From Segatella albensis DSM 11370 = JCM 12258 (GTDB lineage Bacteria; Bacteroidota; Bacteroidia; Bacteroidales; Bacteroidaceae): 64,000 nucleotides of DNA. The stretch lies in contig NZ_AUFP01000011.1 of assembly GCF_000426565.1 (NCBI RefSeq), positions 1 to 64,000 on the forward strand, read 5' to 3'. Below the pieces are notes generated by a model. It was not told the DNA's origin, did not search any database, and saw only the letters and a program-made list of their open reading frames with translations. Shown one piece after another: positions 1 to 7,818 of the stretch; the first letter of the stretch is position 1; the number at the start of each line of letters is the position of its first letter. The translations under genes were made by a program, and so were the position numbers.

Positions 1-292
1 AAACAAGTCCGGAAAAGCAGAATTTATATCATTCAAAACAACTTTTGAACCCATTATGCGGTGTTTTTGAATTTTCAAAACCTATGATTTTAGAGATAGC
101 CAACATAGTCTTTCACCCAATTTTTTGGCCATAACATCCTCTATATAAGTGTTTTAACGTGTTTGTAAAGAAATATTCAAAATTCCCGAATTATGAGGTA
201 AAATCCCGAAAATCGAGGATTTTTTGATTTGATAATGGCGAAATCGTAAATAAAATGAGTGAAAACAAGCCTAAAATCTAAAGCAAAATTAT
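1..292. other. gene-free left edge
   Basis: No plausible coding frame, RNA gene or repeat array is seen here. The stretch is AT-rich and ends in the promoter of the first gene. It could be the downstream region of a gene outside the window. Confidence 0.5.
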
Positions 293-300
293 TATCTTTG
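293..300 (+). promoter_or_regulatory. -7 promoter element of first gene
   Basis: TATCTTTG matches the Bacteroidota TAnnTTTG -7 element. It lies 24 bases before the ATG at 325, which supports that start over the upstream in-frame ATG at 259. Confidence 0.65.
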
Positions 301-324
301 CAACGAAAATGTAACTACAAGAAT

Positions 325-972
325 ATGGAAAGAAAGAAAATCGCATCATTTCTTACTCTTTTTTTTATTAGTATTTCGATCTATGCCCAGTCTTTTGTGA
401 AGAATGATACAGTAAGGGTTGAATTCCACGACGGTATAGAATGGGCATACGCTGTAAAGAACGGCATAGCCGTGGCTGTATCCAACGTGCCAATAAAGAC
501 GGATTATGGCAATTTCTATCAGTTGAGAATGGAGATAAAGAACCTCAGAGATAGCTGTGTGTTGTATGTTCCAGATAGTACCTCCGCTTGCATCTATAAC
601 AGAGGAAGACAAAAACCTCTCAAGATTTATTCAAGTGAACAATTCCAAAGAAAGATAGAGGTAAATCAAGCTTGGGAGAGTGCTTTGTGGGGATTAGCGA
701 TGGGGTTTGATAGAAACTATAACGTGGCGAATTCTATTACAAGTTCAATTCTTCTTAGTGAGTCACAAAGCAATGCGTATAACGTTTTGAATTGTGGATA
801 TATGAAAAGGAACACGATACGTCCCCAATCAATTATCACGGGTTTTTTGAATATGAAGAAAAAAGAATTCAATACGATGGTGATTTCGATGCCTGTGGAT
901 GATACGGTGTTCTCCTTTGAATGGACTTCAGAAAATATAAGAAGATCTACAGATGATGGCGTCTACTATTGA
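325..972 (+). CDS. unrecognised exported protein
   Basis: A 215-residue protein of unknown function. Residues 1-20 form a signal peptide: basic MERKK, then a hydrophobic stretch ending in IYAQS, which looks like a signal peptidase I site. The rest is soluble, with mixed beta-like segments, and resembles no family I know. The start was chosen because the promoter box at 293-300 lies downstream of the longer in-frame start at 259. It is monocistronic: own promoter in front, and a strong hairpin terminator at 1044. It stands beside an AbiH defence gene on the opposite strand, but nothing links the two functionally. Export to the periplasm is inferred; function is open. Confidence 0.7.
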   Translation: MERKKIASFLTLFFISISIYAQSFVKNDTVRVEFHDGIEWAYAVKNGIAVAVSNVPIKTDYGNFYQLRMEIKNLRDSCVLYVPDSTSACIYNRGRQKPLKIYSSEQFQRKIEVNQAWESALWGLAMGFDRNYNVANSITSSILLSESQSNAYNVLNCGYMKRNTIRPQSIITGFLNMKKKEFNTMVISMPVDDTVFSFEWTSENIRRSTDDGVYY

Positions 973-1043
973 GCGATGGTTCACGAGTCATCTATTATAA
1001 TGAATAATCATCATTGGTGATATAATTACATTTTGCAAGATTG

Positions 1044-1080
1044 CTGGCGCCCCTTGTCGGGGCGTCAGTTTTTTTTATTT
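1044..1080 (+). terminator. intrinsic terminator
   Basis: A 10-bp GC-rich stem (CTGGCGCCCC pairing with GGGGCGTCAG, one G-T pair) with a 4-5 base loop is followed by a run of eight T. It ends the plus-strand gene at 972 and abuts the 3' end of the converging AbiH gene. Confidence 0.85.
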
Positions 1081-2352
1081 TAATGGTTCGCATTTTTCTT
1101 TAGGTACGACTCTATCTCTGTATAGATTCAGATTTGTGAAGTTACGATATATATTCTGAACAATATCGAGATAGTTGTTTTTCTTTTCCCCATTTTCCTC
1201 CCATTCATGATAGAAAGGTTTTATTGAAACACAATTCTTATGTTCAAAGATTGTGTTCAGCAACGTGCGATCAGAGTTACCACATGAATGCCCCATGATA
1301 TAGACTTGGAAATAGTCCGACTCAAGGAATTCCTGTAGACGGCGATAATTCATAGTTTCAAGGTATCTTACAGATTTAGTGTACCTTAGCAGCTCGTTGT
1401 CATTCTTATCAACGATTTCTTTGTAGTCTTTATCTAGTTCATCCCCATATCCAAATATTATATTTTCAGGTTCTTTGAGTGAACCATGAATGTGAATTTC
1501 TTCTATCTCAGTACCTACACAATATAGGGAAGCAGTTTTCGTATAATTAAAATTAAGTAATGTTATACGGCCTAAATTCAACCAGTTATCATTAGACCCC
1601 AAAAATATTTCATGGGAATTAACGGAAATATCTTCCTTTTTTGGTGGGCTTACAAATTTAGGAAATATATTAAAGTTCAATTTTCCCTCATTAATATCAT
1701 TCTCCGTTATTCTTAGATATTCAACTAACTTTTCCTGAAGAAAATGCAGCTGTTCATTTAATTTTTTTATAGCATTTTCTTCTTTTTCTTCTTTTAAAGT
1801 TTCTTTTAATAGTTTGTAATAATCTTTTTCAATATCTACCCATTTCTTTTCCTTAACAGATTTTATGATACTAGCCATCAAAGGGTACTCTTTAGGGGGA
1901 ATAATACATTTATATAAGTTTTCTGAAAGATCTATATCATCAATGGGTGATTTTCCTTTCTTTGAAATTGTGTAAGCGATAAAGTCTAAAGCAGCAATTT
2001 GTGTCGCACCACCTTTAATTCGAGGATCTAAATTTTTAAGAAAGCTTTTATAATCACTGAATAGTCTTATTTTATTTTCATATTTATTGTCAAAATTATT
2101 TTGAATATATTCCAAATCTTTAAAATCTAATTTTAGTTTACATAAAGGATCTTTAAACTCATCTTCGCCATTGTCCAGAAGTTTTTCAAACTCGGCTTTG
2201 TCCTCATCTTTAATTCTGTCAAGATTACCAACTTCTTGAATATAAATCTTTTTTAATCTTTGATCCCAATACCAATTGATGAAATCCTTATAACTTGTCT
2301 TAAGATCATGGGCCAAGTCAAACCCGTTTCCTATTAAGATTAGTCTGTTCAT
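1075..2352 (-). CDS. abiH-like: AbiH family abortive infection protein
   Basis: A 425-residue protein that opens with MNRLILIGNGFDLAHDLKTS, the hallmark N-terminus of the AbiH family (Pfam AbiH), first described as a phage abortive-infection factor in lactococci. A second conserved-looking segment, YIMGHSCGNSDRTLLN, lies near residue 350. The central 200 residues are Lys/Glu-rich and probably helical. Abortive infection means the cell stops growing or dies on phage attack; the biochemical activity of AbiH is not established. Base composition is very AT-rich (the line at 1741-1800 is about one fifth G+C), unlike the GC-rich genes just to the right, which suggests separate acquisition. It is a single gene with its own promoter at 2404-2411 and no partner on its strand. 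Confidence 0.85.
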   Translation of the reverse strand: MNRLILIGNGFDLAHDLKTSYKDFINWYWDQRLKKIYIQEVGNLDRIKDEDKAEFEKLLDNGEDEFKDPLCKLKLDFKDLEYIQNNFDNKYENKIRLFSDYKSFLKNLDPRIKGGATQIAALDFIAYTISKKGKSPIDDIDLSENLYKCIIPPKEYPLMASIIKSVKEKKWVDIEKDYYKLLKETLKEEKEENAIKKLNEQLHFLQEKLVEYLRITENDINEGKLNFNIFPKFVSPPKKEDISVNSHEIFLGSNDNWLNLGRITLLNFNYTKTASLYCVGTEIEEIHIHGSLKEPENIIFGYGDELDKDYKEIVDKNDNELLRYTKSVRYLETMNYRRLQEFLESDYFQVYIMGHSCGNSDRTLLNTIFEHKNCVSIKPFYHEWEENGEKKNNYLDIVQNIYRNFTNLNLYRDRVVPKEKCEPLK

Positions 2353-2403
2353 TTAAAAATAGAACTTATAAATTGCAAAAGCACTATGCTCCTGCTTCCC
2401 TTA

Positions 2404-2411
2404 CAAAGTTA
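2404..2411 (-). promoter_or_regulatory. -7 promoter element of abiH-like gene
   Basis: On the minus strand the bases read TAACTTTG, a TAnnTTTG match. Predicted transcription would begin about 45 bases before the ATG at 2352. Confidence 0.6.
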
Positions 2412-2522
2412 CGAAAAATAATAATTAGTTGTATTTATCAAGTGCAAAAATTTCTTGAAGGCCACATATCGCCCCACAAAAAAAATGAGCGTCTAAGATT
2501 TGGTTATTTCTGCGATATTTAC

Positions 2523-2530
2523 TACTTTTG
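2523..2530 (+). promoter_or_regulatory. -7 promoter element of HIRAN gene
   Basis: TACTTTTG matches TAnnTTTG. Because it sits at 2523-2530, in-frame start codons before about 2535 cannot be used from this promoter, which supports the ATG at 2658. Confidence 0.5.
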
Positions 2531-2657
2531 CATGACGAAAGATAAAGCACGCATCTTTTTCGATATGATGACAAGCCCGCTGACGCGTCTCCGGACCGTG
2601 TGTGGGCCACTATTTATATATAGGTATGTGTGCGAGAAATATCAGTTAAGAAGGATA

Positions 2658-3665
2658 ATGTCGACGATAGATATAAAGATAACAGCGCTATCACATTGCA
2701 ACTGGAAGGATAACCTGGCACAATTGCAGAGAAACTTTGCCTGTGGCAACGGCGTGCTACTGAAACGAGACCACGACAATGTAGACCCCTCTGCCGTACA
2801 GGCCTTCTATATGGGCAAAACAATGGGATACGTGTGCAGCGAACAGGCCTCGCTGTGCTGCGACATCATGCAGCAGAAAGGGGCGGAAACGCTTATCGCG
2901 CGCGCCGCTGACTTCGTCGAAAAACCTTATCGCCATTGCCGGGTGATGGTCGACGTGGAAGATGAAAGGATGACAACACAGACCAGTGAGAACCAAATTT
3001 ATAAAGATTGGTCGTATTCCGGTCCTGTGCTGCGCCTGAACGATGAGATGCAGAATCTGAACTGTGCTTACCAGTATCTGGACTACGTCATACGTGGCGA
3101 ACTCCCTTGGGACGAGACCGTGGAGGAGAGTTTCAAAACCTTCCTGAAGTTTCATCGTCATTCCTTCAGCGATGAAATCTTCCAATTTCGCATCCGTCTG
3201 AGCCGTTGGATGAACAGCAACGACGACCCCCGCGTGCAGCGATGCGCCAGTATCATGGCTACGGAATTCTTTAACCTGCGCCCGCACGAGAATAGGCAAT
3301 GGGTGATAGATTTCATCAAGATGCTGCCGCATACGGAAGAGTTCCAGCACATGCTGCTGGTGAACGATATACCCGACACGTCGCTGCTGATGAGCGAACT
3401 GCAGCAATGTCCCGGCCATCTCTATCGGCTGTTCTATAAGTCGCCCGATGATTTCGCCTCCGTGGTGTATTACCATCATCCCCCACAGAACGTGCTGCGG
3501 CGAATGTTCTCCGCCCTTGCCCTGTGTGAGCATTTCCAGCTGCCATACTGCGACGAATCGGTACGATATCAGCAGCACATGGTGAACAATACTAACAACT
3601 ACAACAACTATGGCGTGGTGAACAATGCCGAGAATGGCGGCGTGGTGAATGTGAAGAGACATTAA
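2658..3665 (+). CDS. HIRAN-like domain protein with Asn/Gly-rich C-terminal motif
   Basis: A 335-residue protein. Residues 1-100 resemble a HIRAN domain: a beta-rich N-terminus, KRDHDNVDPSAVQAF (compare the family's D-N-x-D-x-x-A-V) and MGKTMGYV. HIRAN domains bind 3' single-stranded DNA ends and occur in helicases such as HLTF or as stand-alone bacterial proteins. Residues 110-300 are mainly helical and unrecognised. The last 25 residues are Asn-rich, ending NYGVVNNAENGGVVNV, and resemble the N-terminus of the next gene's product. The start at 2658 is preceded by AAGGA and follows the promoter box; a longer frame reaches 2373 but begins before the promoter. The next gene follows after 10 bases, so the two are an operon. 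GC content is much higher than that of the chromosome genes in this window. Confidence 0.6.
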   Translation: MSTIDIKITALSHCNWKDNLAQLQRNFACGNGVLLKRDHDNVDPSAVQAFYMGKTMGYVCSEQASLCCDIMQQKGAETLIARAADFVEKPYRHCRVMVDVEDERMTTQTSENQIYKDWSYSGPVLRLNDEMQNLNCAYQYLDYVIRGELPWDETVEESFKTFLKFHRHSFSDEIFQFRIRLSRWMNSNDDPRVQRCASIMATEFFNLRPHENRQWVIDFIKMLPHTEEFQHMLLVNDIPDTSLLMSELQQCPGHLYRLFYKSPDDFASVVYYHHPPQNVLRRMFSALALCEHFQLPYCDESVRYQQHMVNNTNNYNNYGVVNNAENGGVVNVKRH

Positions 3666-3675
3666 GAGAAAGAAA

Positions 3676-4098
3676 ATGAAGATAGAACATTTCGTGAACT
3701 ATGGCACAATCAACGAGGTGAACGAGGGTGCCGTACAGAACATATATATCAACGACAGCCGTGCGCATGCTGCTGTGCCCGACAAGGAGAAGCATTTCAA
3801 GACCGCCGTTAAGGCTATGGTGGAGAAGAACATCATCCACAAAAAGGCCGAATGGGCTGCCGTGAAGCGCGTCCTCGAGGACAAACGGATATACGACAAC
3901 CTACAGTATACCACCTTTGTGCGCATGCTTGCCGATGCCGATGTACCCGCTGATGTGCTGCCCACTGACAGTACACTGGGCAAGGTGATCTTTAAGAACC
4001 GTCCGTTCCCGTCGTGGGAGATTGAGGACAGGCAACCTGATGACGTTCGGCGATTCGTACATATCGCTGAACTGTTCATGCAAGAGTTTGAGCAATAA
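3676..4098 (+). CDS. unrecognised partner of HIRAN protein
   Basis: A 140-residue protein of unknown function. Residues 1-25 contain VNYGTINEVNEGAVQNI, matching the C-terminal tail of the HIRAN protein at 7 of 17 positions with further V/I and G/A replacements. Residues 35-140 are charged and predicted helical, with several Trp/Phe but no catalytic motif I recognise. Its position 10 bases behind the HIRAN gene, and the shared motif, suggest the two proteins contact each other through these segments; this is inference. A strong hairpin terminator at 4192-4238 closes the two-gene unit. It could be an effector, an adaptor or a structural subunit. Confidence 0.65.
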   Translation: MKIEHFVNYGTINEVNEGAVQNIYINDSRAHAAVPDKEKHFKTAVKAMVEKNIIHKKAEWAAVKRVLEDKRIYDNLQYTTFVRMLADADVPADVLPTDSTLGKVIFKNRPFPSWEIEDRQPDDVRRFVHIAELFMQEFEQ

Positions 4099-4191
4099 TA
4101 ATTATTGATATATATATGATTATGCGTGCGTGAGCATGTGTGTCGTAGATTTTTTTGTAGGTGTGCGTAAAGCACGTATGATTTACTTTGT

Positions 4192-4238
4192 TTCCGATAT
4201 TCCGGAATTCATTCCGGAGTGTCGGAATTTTTATTTTT
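4192..4238 (+). terminator. symmetric hairpin terminator, possibly also an operator
   Basis: The arrangement TTCCGA-N3-TCCGGA-N6-TCCGGA-N3-TCGGAA is an almost fully symmetric dyad over 36 bases, followed by TTTTTATTTTT. This fits an intrinsic terminator for the two genes to its left. It also lies 28 bases upstream of the next promoter box, so a regulatory role is possible. Confidence 0.7.
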
Positions 4239-4254
4239 CCCCATTTTATCCCCT

Positions 4255-4262
4255 TATCTTTG
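4255..4262 (+). promoter_or_regulatory. -7 promoter element of DUF3127-primase operon
   Basis: TATCTTTG matches TAnnTTTG and lies 36 bases before the ATG at 4299. It probably drives the genes from 4299 to about 7786. Confidence 0.65.
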
Positions 4263-4298
4263 CATCGTCATTAAGACAGAAACATAAAAGTTACAAAG

Positions 4299-4580
4299 AT
4301 GAGTAAAATTAGAATGAAACTGACGCATGTTCTCCCAGCGCAGACTGGTGTCAGTAAAGAGAACAAACCATGGAAGAAACAGGCCTTCGTCTTCGAAGAT
4401 CCCGATGTGATGTACCCCAACGTGATCTGTGCCACAATCTTCGGCGAAGACAAGTTGGCCCGCTTCACGGCCCGCGAAGGCGACTTGGTAGATGTAGAAT
4501 TTGCCTTCTCAGCCCATGAGTTCAACGGCCATTGGTACAACGAAGTAAGAGTAAGAGATTTCAGCCTTGTTACCTTTTGA
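4299..4580 (+). CDS. DUF3127 family protein (SSB-like)
   Basis: A 93-residue protein. The pattern KPWKKQAFVFED, YPNVICATIFG, EGDLVDVEF and HWYNEVRVRDF is that of the DUF3127 family, small Bacteroidota proteins thought to have an OB fold like single-stranded-DNA-binding protein. The full length fits the family. It is the first gene of a unit ending in a primase/helicase-like fusion, so a role in covering single-stranded DNA during replication of an element is a reasonable inference. No experimental function is known to me. Confidence 0.65.
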   Translation: MSKIRMKLTHVLPAQTGVSKENKPWKKQAFVFEDPDVMYPNVICATIFGEDKLARFTAREGDLVDVEFAFSAHEFNGHWYNEVRVRDFSLVTF

Positions 4581-4670
4581 TTAATCTGAGTTGAAGCAGA
4601 GAAGAAGAGTTTTCGATATCATTGTGCACACCTCTTCCTTACTTTCTTCTTCTCGCAAAATTCAGTAAAA

Positions 4671-5054
4671 ATGAAAACAAAGAAAACCAACAGAAACAAT
4701 AAATCATGCCAGCATATCCAGTTGAGTGGTACCGGCGAATTTGACGAAAAAAAGTTTTTCACCTTCAACCCCGACATACCCGTGAACGGTGTCGTCGGTG
4801 GATTCCGAAAGCGCGGACACGCACAGCAGTTGACCAATGGCACCTTCTGTTTTGTGGCCGACGAGAAAAGCCATGCCTCACAGGCGTTGACGATCAAGAA
4901 ACTGCTCCATGGCAGGGTGAGCCTTACCAAACAGGGATATTTCCAGCTCACGTTGAGGTTTCATCTGCCAGAGCCGAGAAGTTTTTCTGTGGCAATGATC
5001 AATGAAGCCGCCGAGGCTGCCGAGGCCATCTGCCGTTATTTACGTGAAAACTAA
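4671..5054 (+). CDS. unrecognised small protein of the primase cassette
   Basis: A 127-residue protein with a Lys/Asn-rich start, a central beta-rich part (residues 30-100) and an alanine-rich C-terminal helix (INEAAEAAEAICRYLRE). No family is recognised. It sits between the DUF3127 gene and the primase-like gene, all on one strand and GC-rich. The 90-base gap in front contains a long-range 9-bp complementarity (4599-4607 with 4646-4654), which may fold in the mRNA. A role in the same replication cassette is inferred only from position. Confidence 0.6.
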   Translation: MKTKKTNRNNKSCQHIQLSGTGEFDEKKFFTFNPDIPVNGVVGGFRKRGHAQQLTNGTFCFVADEKSHASQALTIKKLLHGRVSLTKQGYFQLTLRFHLPEPRSFSVAMINEAAEAAEAICRYLREN

Positions 5055-5083
5055 TTTGTTGAAAAATATTTAATCGTAAAAAT

Positions 5084-7306
5084 ATGAGTTGTTTTCTTAT
5101 CACATATCAGGATGGCCATAAGGTGGCGCGTCCCGTCACCTCGAGAGAGGAATACCTCGCCCTGCGAGACAGTAAAGAGCAAATACAGAACCTCGCCAAG
5201 GCGCGCCGGGGCAACGATGCCGCCAAGCGCCGACTCGTACAGATGAACTATAGTTGTATGCCCAATGCCGACGGCACGCTGAAGGGGGCAAAACAAATGA
5301 CCACCACCGTGGGAATGGATGTGGACGGACTGAAACCCGAACAACTGGACGACATCGCCGCTAAGATTATCGCCAAAAAACAGTCCCTCGGACTGCTCAT
5401 GCTCGAGAAGAGCGCACGTCTGCATGGCTTCCATTTGGTGTTCCGCCGCCGACAGAATCTTTCGCAAGAGGAAAATCTGCGCTGGGCAAGTGAACTGCTC
5501 GGGGTGGAATATGATAGTGGCGCAAAGGATATTACACGAATATTCTTTACAACAACAAAAGACGATCTGTTGTTCCTCGATGATGAACTGTTCTCCGTAT
5601 CGCCCACACATGAGCCTGAGCAGAAGAAAGAAAAACCTAAAGTCACCCAGGAAAAGGCTGTGGTGCCAGCGTCATCTGCTCCCGCCGATGCCGAATACGA
5701 CGAAGCCACCTATGCCGCCATCGTCCACGAACTCGAAAAACTGTTGGGCGGCGTGCCCATGCACGGCAGTCGCAACCAGTTTATCTTTACCATGGCGTGC
5801 AATCTGCGCTACATCTGCAATCACGACCCACAATGGGTGGCTAAGGTGCTGCCCGACTACGGAGAAAACAGGGAAAAATGGTACAACTCTATCAAGAGTG
5901 CCTGCAACAGAAGTATGACGATACACATGCCGAAGGTGATGAAGCGAGCCATAGAGCGCGTGAAGATGGCACAGGCGAAACCCTGCGACGATGCAGAGGG
6001 AACCGATGGAAGCGGCAACGGCAGTATTCCGCCGCGTATGCCCCAAACGTTGCCTGCCATGATTCGACTGCTCGTGTCGAAGACCCCCGACATCTACCAA
6101 CCTGCCGTGGCGCATGCCGTGTTCCCCGCTTTGGCCACTCATCTGTGGCACACGAAATTCAGATATATCGACAATGTGGAGCACGAGGCTACGTTGATGT
6201 GTGTGCTGATGGCTGGCACCGGAGCTGGAAAAAGTTGCATCACGAAACCTATCGACTGCATCATGAAGGATGTGCGCGAACGTGACAAGATCAGTATGGA
6301 GAAGGAGCAGGAATGGAAAGATGAGATGAATACTAAGGGGGCTAACAAGGATAAGAAAAATCGCCCCGAGGGCATCGTCATCCAGGAGGTGGATGCTGAC
6401 ATGACCAACGCTGCCTTTGTGCTGAGGATGGCCGAGGCTGAAGATCATTTCCTCTATGTTCACATGAACGAGATTGAGCAGTTCAATGCTCTGAAGGTGT
6501 CGGCACGAAGCGACAGTCATTTTCAGATTATGTGCTTAGCCTTCGACCCCGGCAACAGTTACGGACAGACGCGCGTGGGCGTGCAGAGTGTGAGCCGACG
6601 CGTGTGTATCCGGTTCAACTGGAACGCCTCTACCACCATCCGCAAGGGACAGCAGTATTTCAGTAAGGTGCTCACCGACGGCCCTATCAGCCGCATCAAC
6701 TTCTGTACCATCCCCGAACAGGAAATAGGGGCTGACATGCCGATATATGGCACGTATGATGAGCAGTTTGATAAAAGGTTGAAACCCTATATCGACAACC
6801 TGAATGCTGCCCGTGGGGTGATAGAGTGCCCGCAGGCGTTTGAACTGGCCAAGAAACTGAAGGAAGAAAATGCCGACTTTGCCCGACTTTCGCAGAGTCG
6901 CACCTTCGAGAATCTTTCGTTCCGTGCCAACGTGATTGCTTATCTCAAGGCCATGGTTCTCTATGTGGCAAATGGCTGTAAATGGGAAAGGAGTTTCGAG
7001 GATTTCATCCGCTGGAGCGAGCGCTACGACCTTTGGTGCAAGATGCATTTCTTCGGTGACGCCATCGACAATGCCAACGGTGAGGTGCAGGTGAATAAAC
7101 GCGGACCGCGCAACCTGCTGGAGGAATTGCCCGACACATTTACCTATGATGATGTCGTGGAGGTTAGAAGGCAACAGAATCTTTCGGCCGACAAAACAAG
7201 ATATATGTTGAACAATTGGAAAACTCGTGGGTATATTGTGAGAGACCCTAAAGGTCAAAAAGATGTATGGGTCAAGTGTAAGGGCAAAACTCATCGTAAT
7301 CAGTAA
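5084..7306 (+). CDS. VirE N-terminal (BT4734-like) primase-like domain fused to DUF3987-like ATPase
   Basis: A 740-residue two-part protein. Residues about 60-170 match the VirE_N/BT4734 family. The segments GMDVDG (Asp79, Asp81), SARLHGFHLVF (His114, His117) and KDITRIFF (Asp149) sit where archaeo-eukaryotic-type primases carry their DxD, sxH and hD motifs; that equivalence is inference. Residues 205-300 are a helical linker domain. Residues 310-690 resemble DUF3987: Walker A GTGAGKS at 378-384, a Walker-B-like HFLYVHMNEIE near 455-465, and NWNASTTIRKG further on. The probable role is primer synthesis plus DNA unwinding for a mobile or satellite replicon. GC content is far above that of neighbouring chromosome genes (60% in the line 5701-5760). 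No integrase or relaxase is present nearby. Confidence 0.7.
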   Translation: MSCFLITYQDGHKVARPVTSREEYLALRDSKEQIQNLAKARRGNDAAKRRLVQMNYSCMPNADGTLKGAKQMTTTVGMDVDGLKPEQLDDIAAKIIAKKQSLGLLMLEKSARLHGFHLVFRRRQNLSQEENLRWASELLGVEYDSGAKDITRIFFTTTKDDLLFLDDELFSVSPTHEPEQKKEKPKVTQEKAVVPASSAPADAEYDEATYAAIVHELEKLLGGVPMHGSRNQFIFTMACNLRYICNHDPQWVAKVLPDYGENREKWYNSIKSACNRSMTIHMPKVMKRAIERVKMAQAKPCDDAEGTDGSGNGSIPPRMPQTLPAMIRLLVSKTPDIYQPAVAHAVFPALATHLWHTKFRYIDNVEHEATLMCVLMAGTGAGKSCITKPIDCIMKDVRERDKISMEKEQEWKDEMNTKGANKDKKNRPEGIVIQEVDADMTNAAFVLRMAEAEDHFLYVHMNEIEQFNALKVSARSDSHFQIMCLAFDPGNSYGQTRVGVQSVSRRVCIRFNWNASTTIRKGQQYFSKVLTDGPISRINFCTIPEQEIGADMPIYGTYDEQFDKRLKPYIDNLNAARGVIECPQAFELAKKLKEENADFARLSQSRTFENLSFRANVIAYLKAMVLYVANGCKWERSFEDFIRWSERYDLWCKMHFFGDAIDNANGEVQVNKRGPRNLLEELPDTFTYDDVVEVRRQQNLSADKTRYMLNNWKTRGYIVRDPKGQKDVWVKCKGKTHRNQ

Positions 7307-7342
7307 TCAGTTAATCAATTAATCAGTTTAATCAAATTAATT

Positions 7343-7786
7343 ATGGAAAAGCAAATCAATATCATCCTCCAAAGAGTTCGTAGCACACGCTACGGGCTCG
7401 ACGGAGAACTCTTCATAAACAATAAAAAAATCTGTGATACCGTAGAAAACACCGCTTATTGCTTGGATGAAGGCGAATATAAGATTGAGTTGAAGAAATG
7501 TAAACATCATCTGCGTCACATGCCTGTGATCATGATCAAGCGTCAGCCGGTGTGTGAGGATTGTGTGCTCGCGAAGATGAAGAGTGGTAATATGCCGATG
7601 CCGTGTCGGTGTCCTCAGATCACCACAGGCAACGGAATGTGCGGTCATAGAGACGGCGCCATCATCGTGGGCGAAGCCGTCTGCCATGGGGTGGTCATCC
7701 ACTCGCGTGCCGCCTTCGACAGTGTTTACGGACAAATCATAAAGTATGTGCGGAGAGAGCAGAAGGTGGTGCTCACGATAAAGTAA
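7343..7786 (+). CDS. divergent DUF5675-like protein with Cys-rich insert
   Basis: A 147-residue protein. The start (INIILQRVRSTRYGLDGELFINNKKICDTVENT, given in two parts: INIILQRVRS and GELFINNKKICDTVE) and the end (VVIHSRAAFDSVYGQI, KVVLTI) resemble the DUF5675 family often found at the end of Bacteroidota VirE/DUF3987 cassettes. The central IHPGN segment of that family is missing. In its place is a segment with Cys/His pairs (KCKHH, CEDC, PCRC, MCGH) that could bind metal. It follows the primase-like gene by 36 bases, in a stretch of repeated TAATCA words. Function is unknown; in related cassettes this position may hold a lysis or cell-wall enzyme. Confidence 0.55.
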   Translation: MEKQINIILQRVRSTRYGLDGELFINNKKICDTVENTAYCLDEGEYKIELKKCKHHLRHMPVIMIKRQPVCEDCVLAKMKSGNMPMPCRCPQITTGNGMCGHRDGAIIVGEAVCHGVVIHSRAAFDSVYGQIIKYVRREQKVVLTIK

Positions 7787-7818
7787 ACGAAAAGTAAAAC
7801 AATATAAAAGTTGGAATC

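Noticed and set aside
2373..2657. N-terminal extension of the HIRAN protein
   Set aside because: The extension begins before the promoter box at 2523 and has no similarity to the domain; ATG 2658 has AAGGA in front.
2757..3662. 301-codon open frame on the minus strand opposite the HIRAN gene
   Set aside because: It is a by-product of GC-rich coding on the other strand: low-complexity His/Val composition, no promoter, no family motif.
5672..7294. Two long minus-strand frames opposite the primase-like gene
   Set aside because: They are complementary to a clearly conserved plus-strand protein in GC-rich DNA and show no domain of their own.
7298..7341. Clustered TAATCA words between two cassette genes
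   Set aside because: Short irregular repeats over a stop codon and a ribosome-binding region; simple slippage explains them and no function is indicated.
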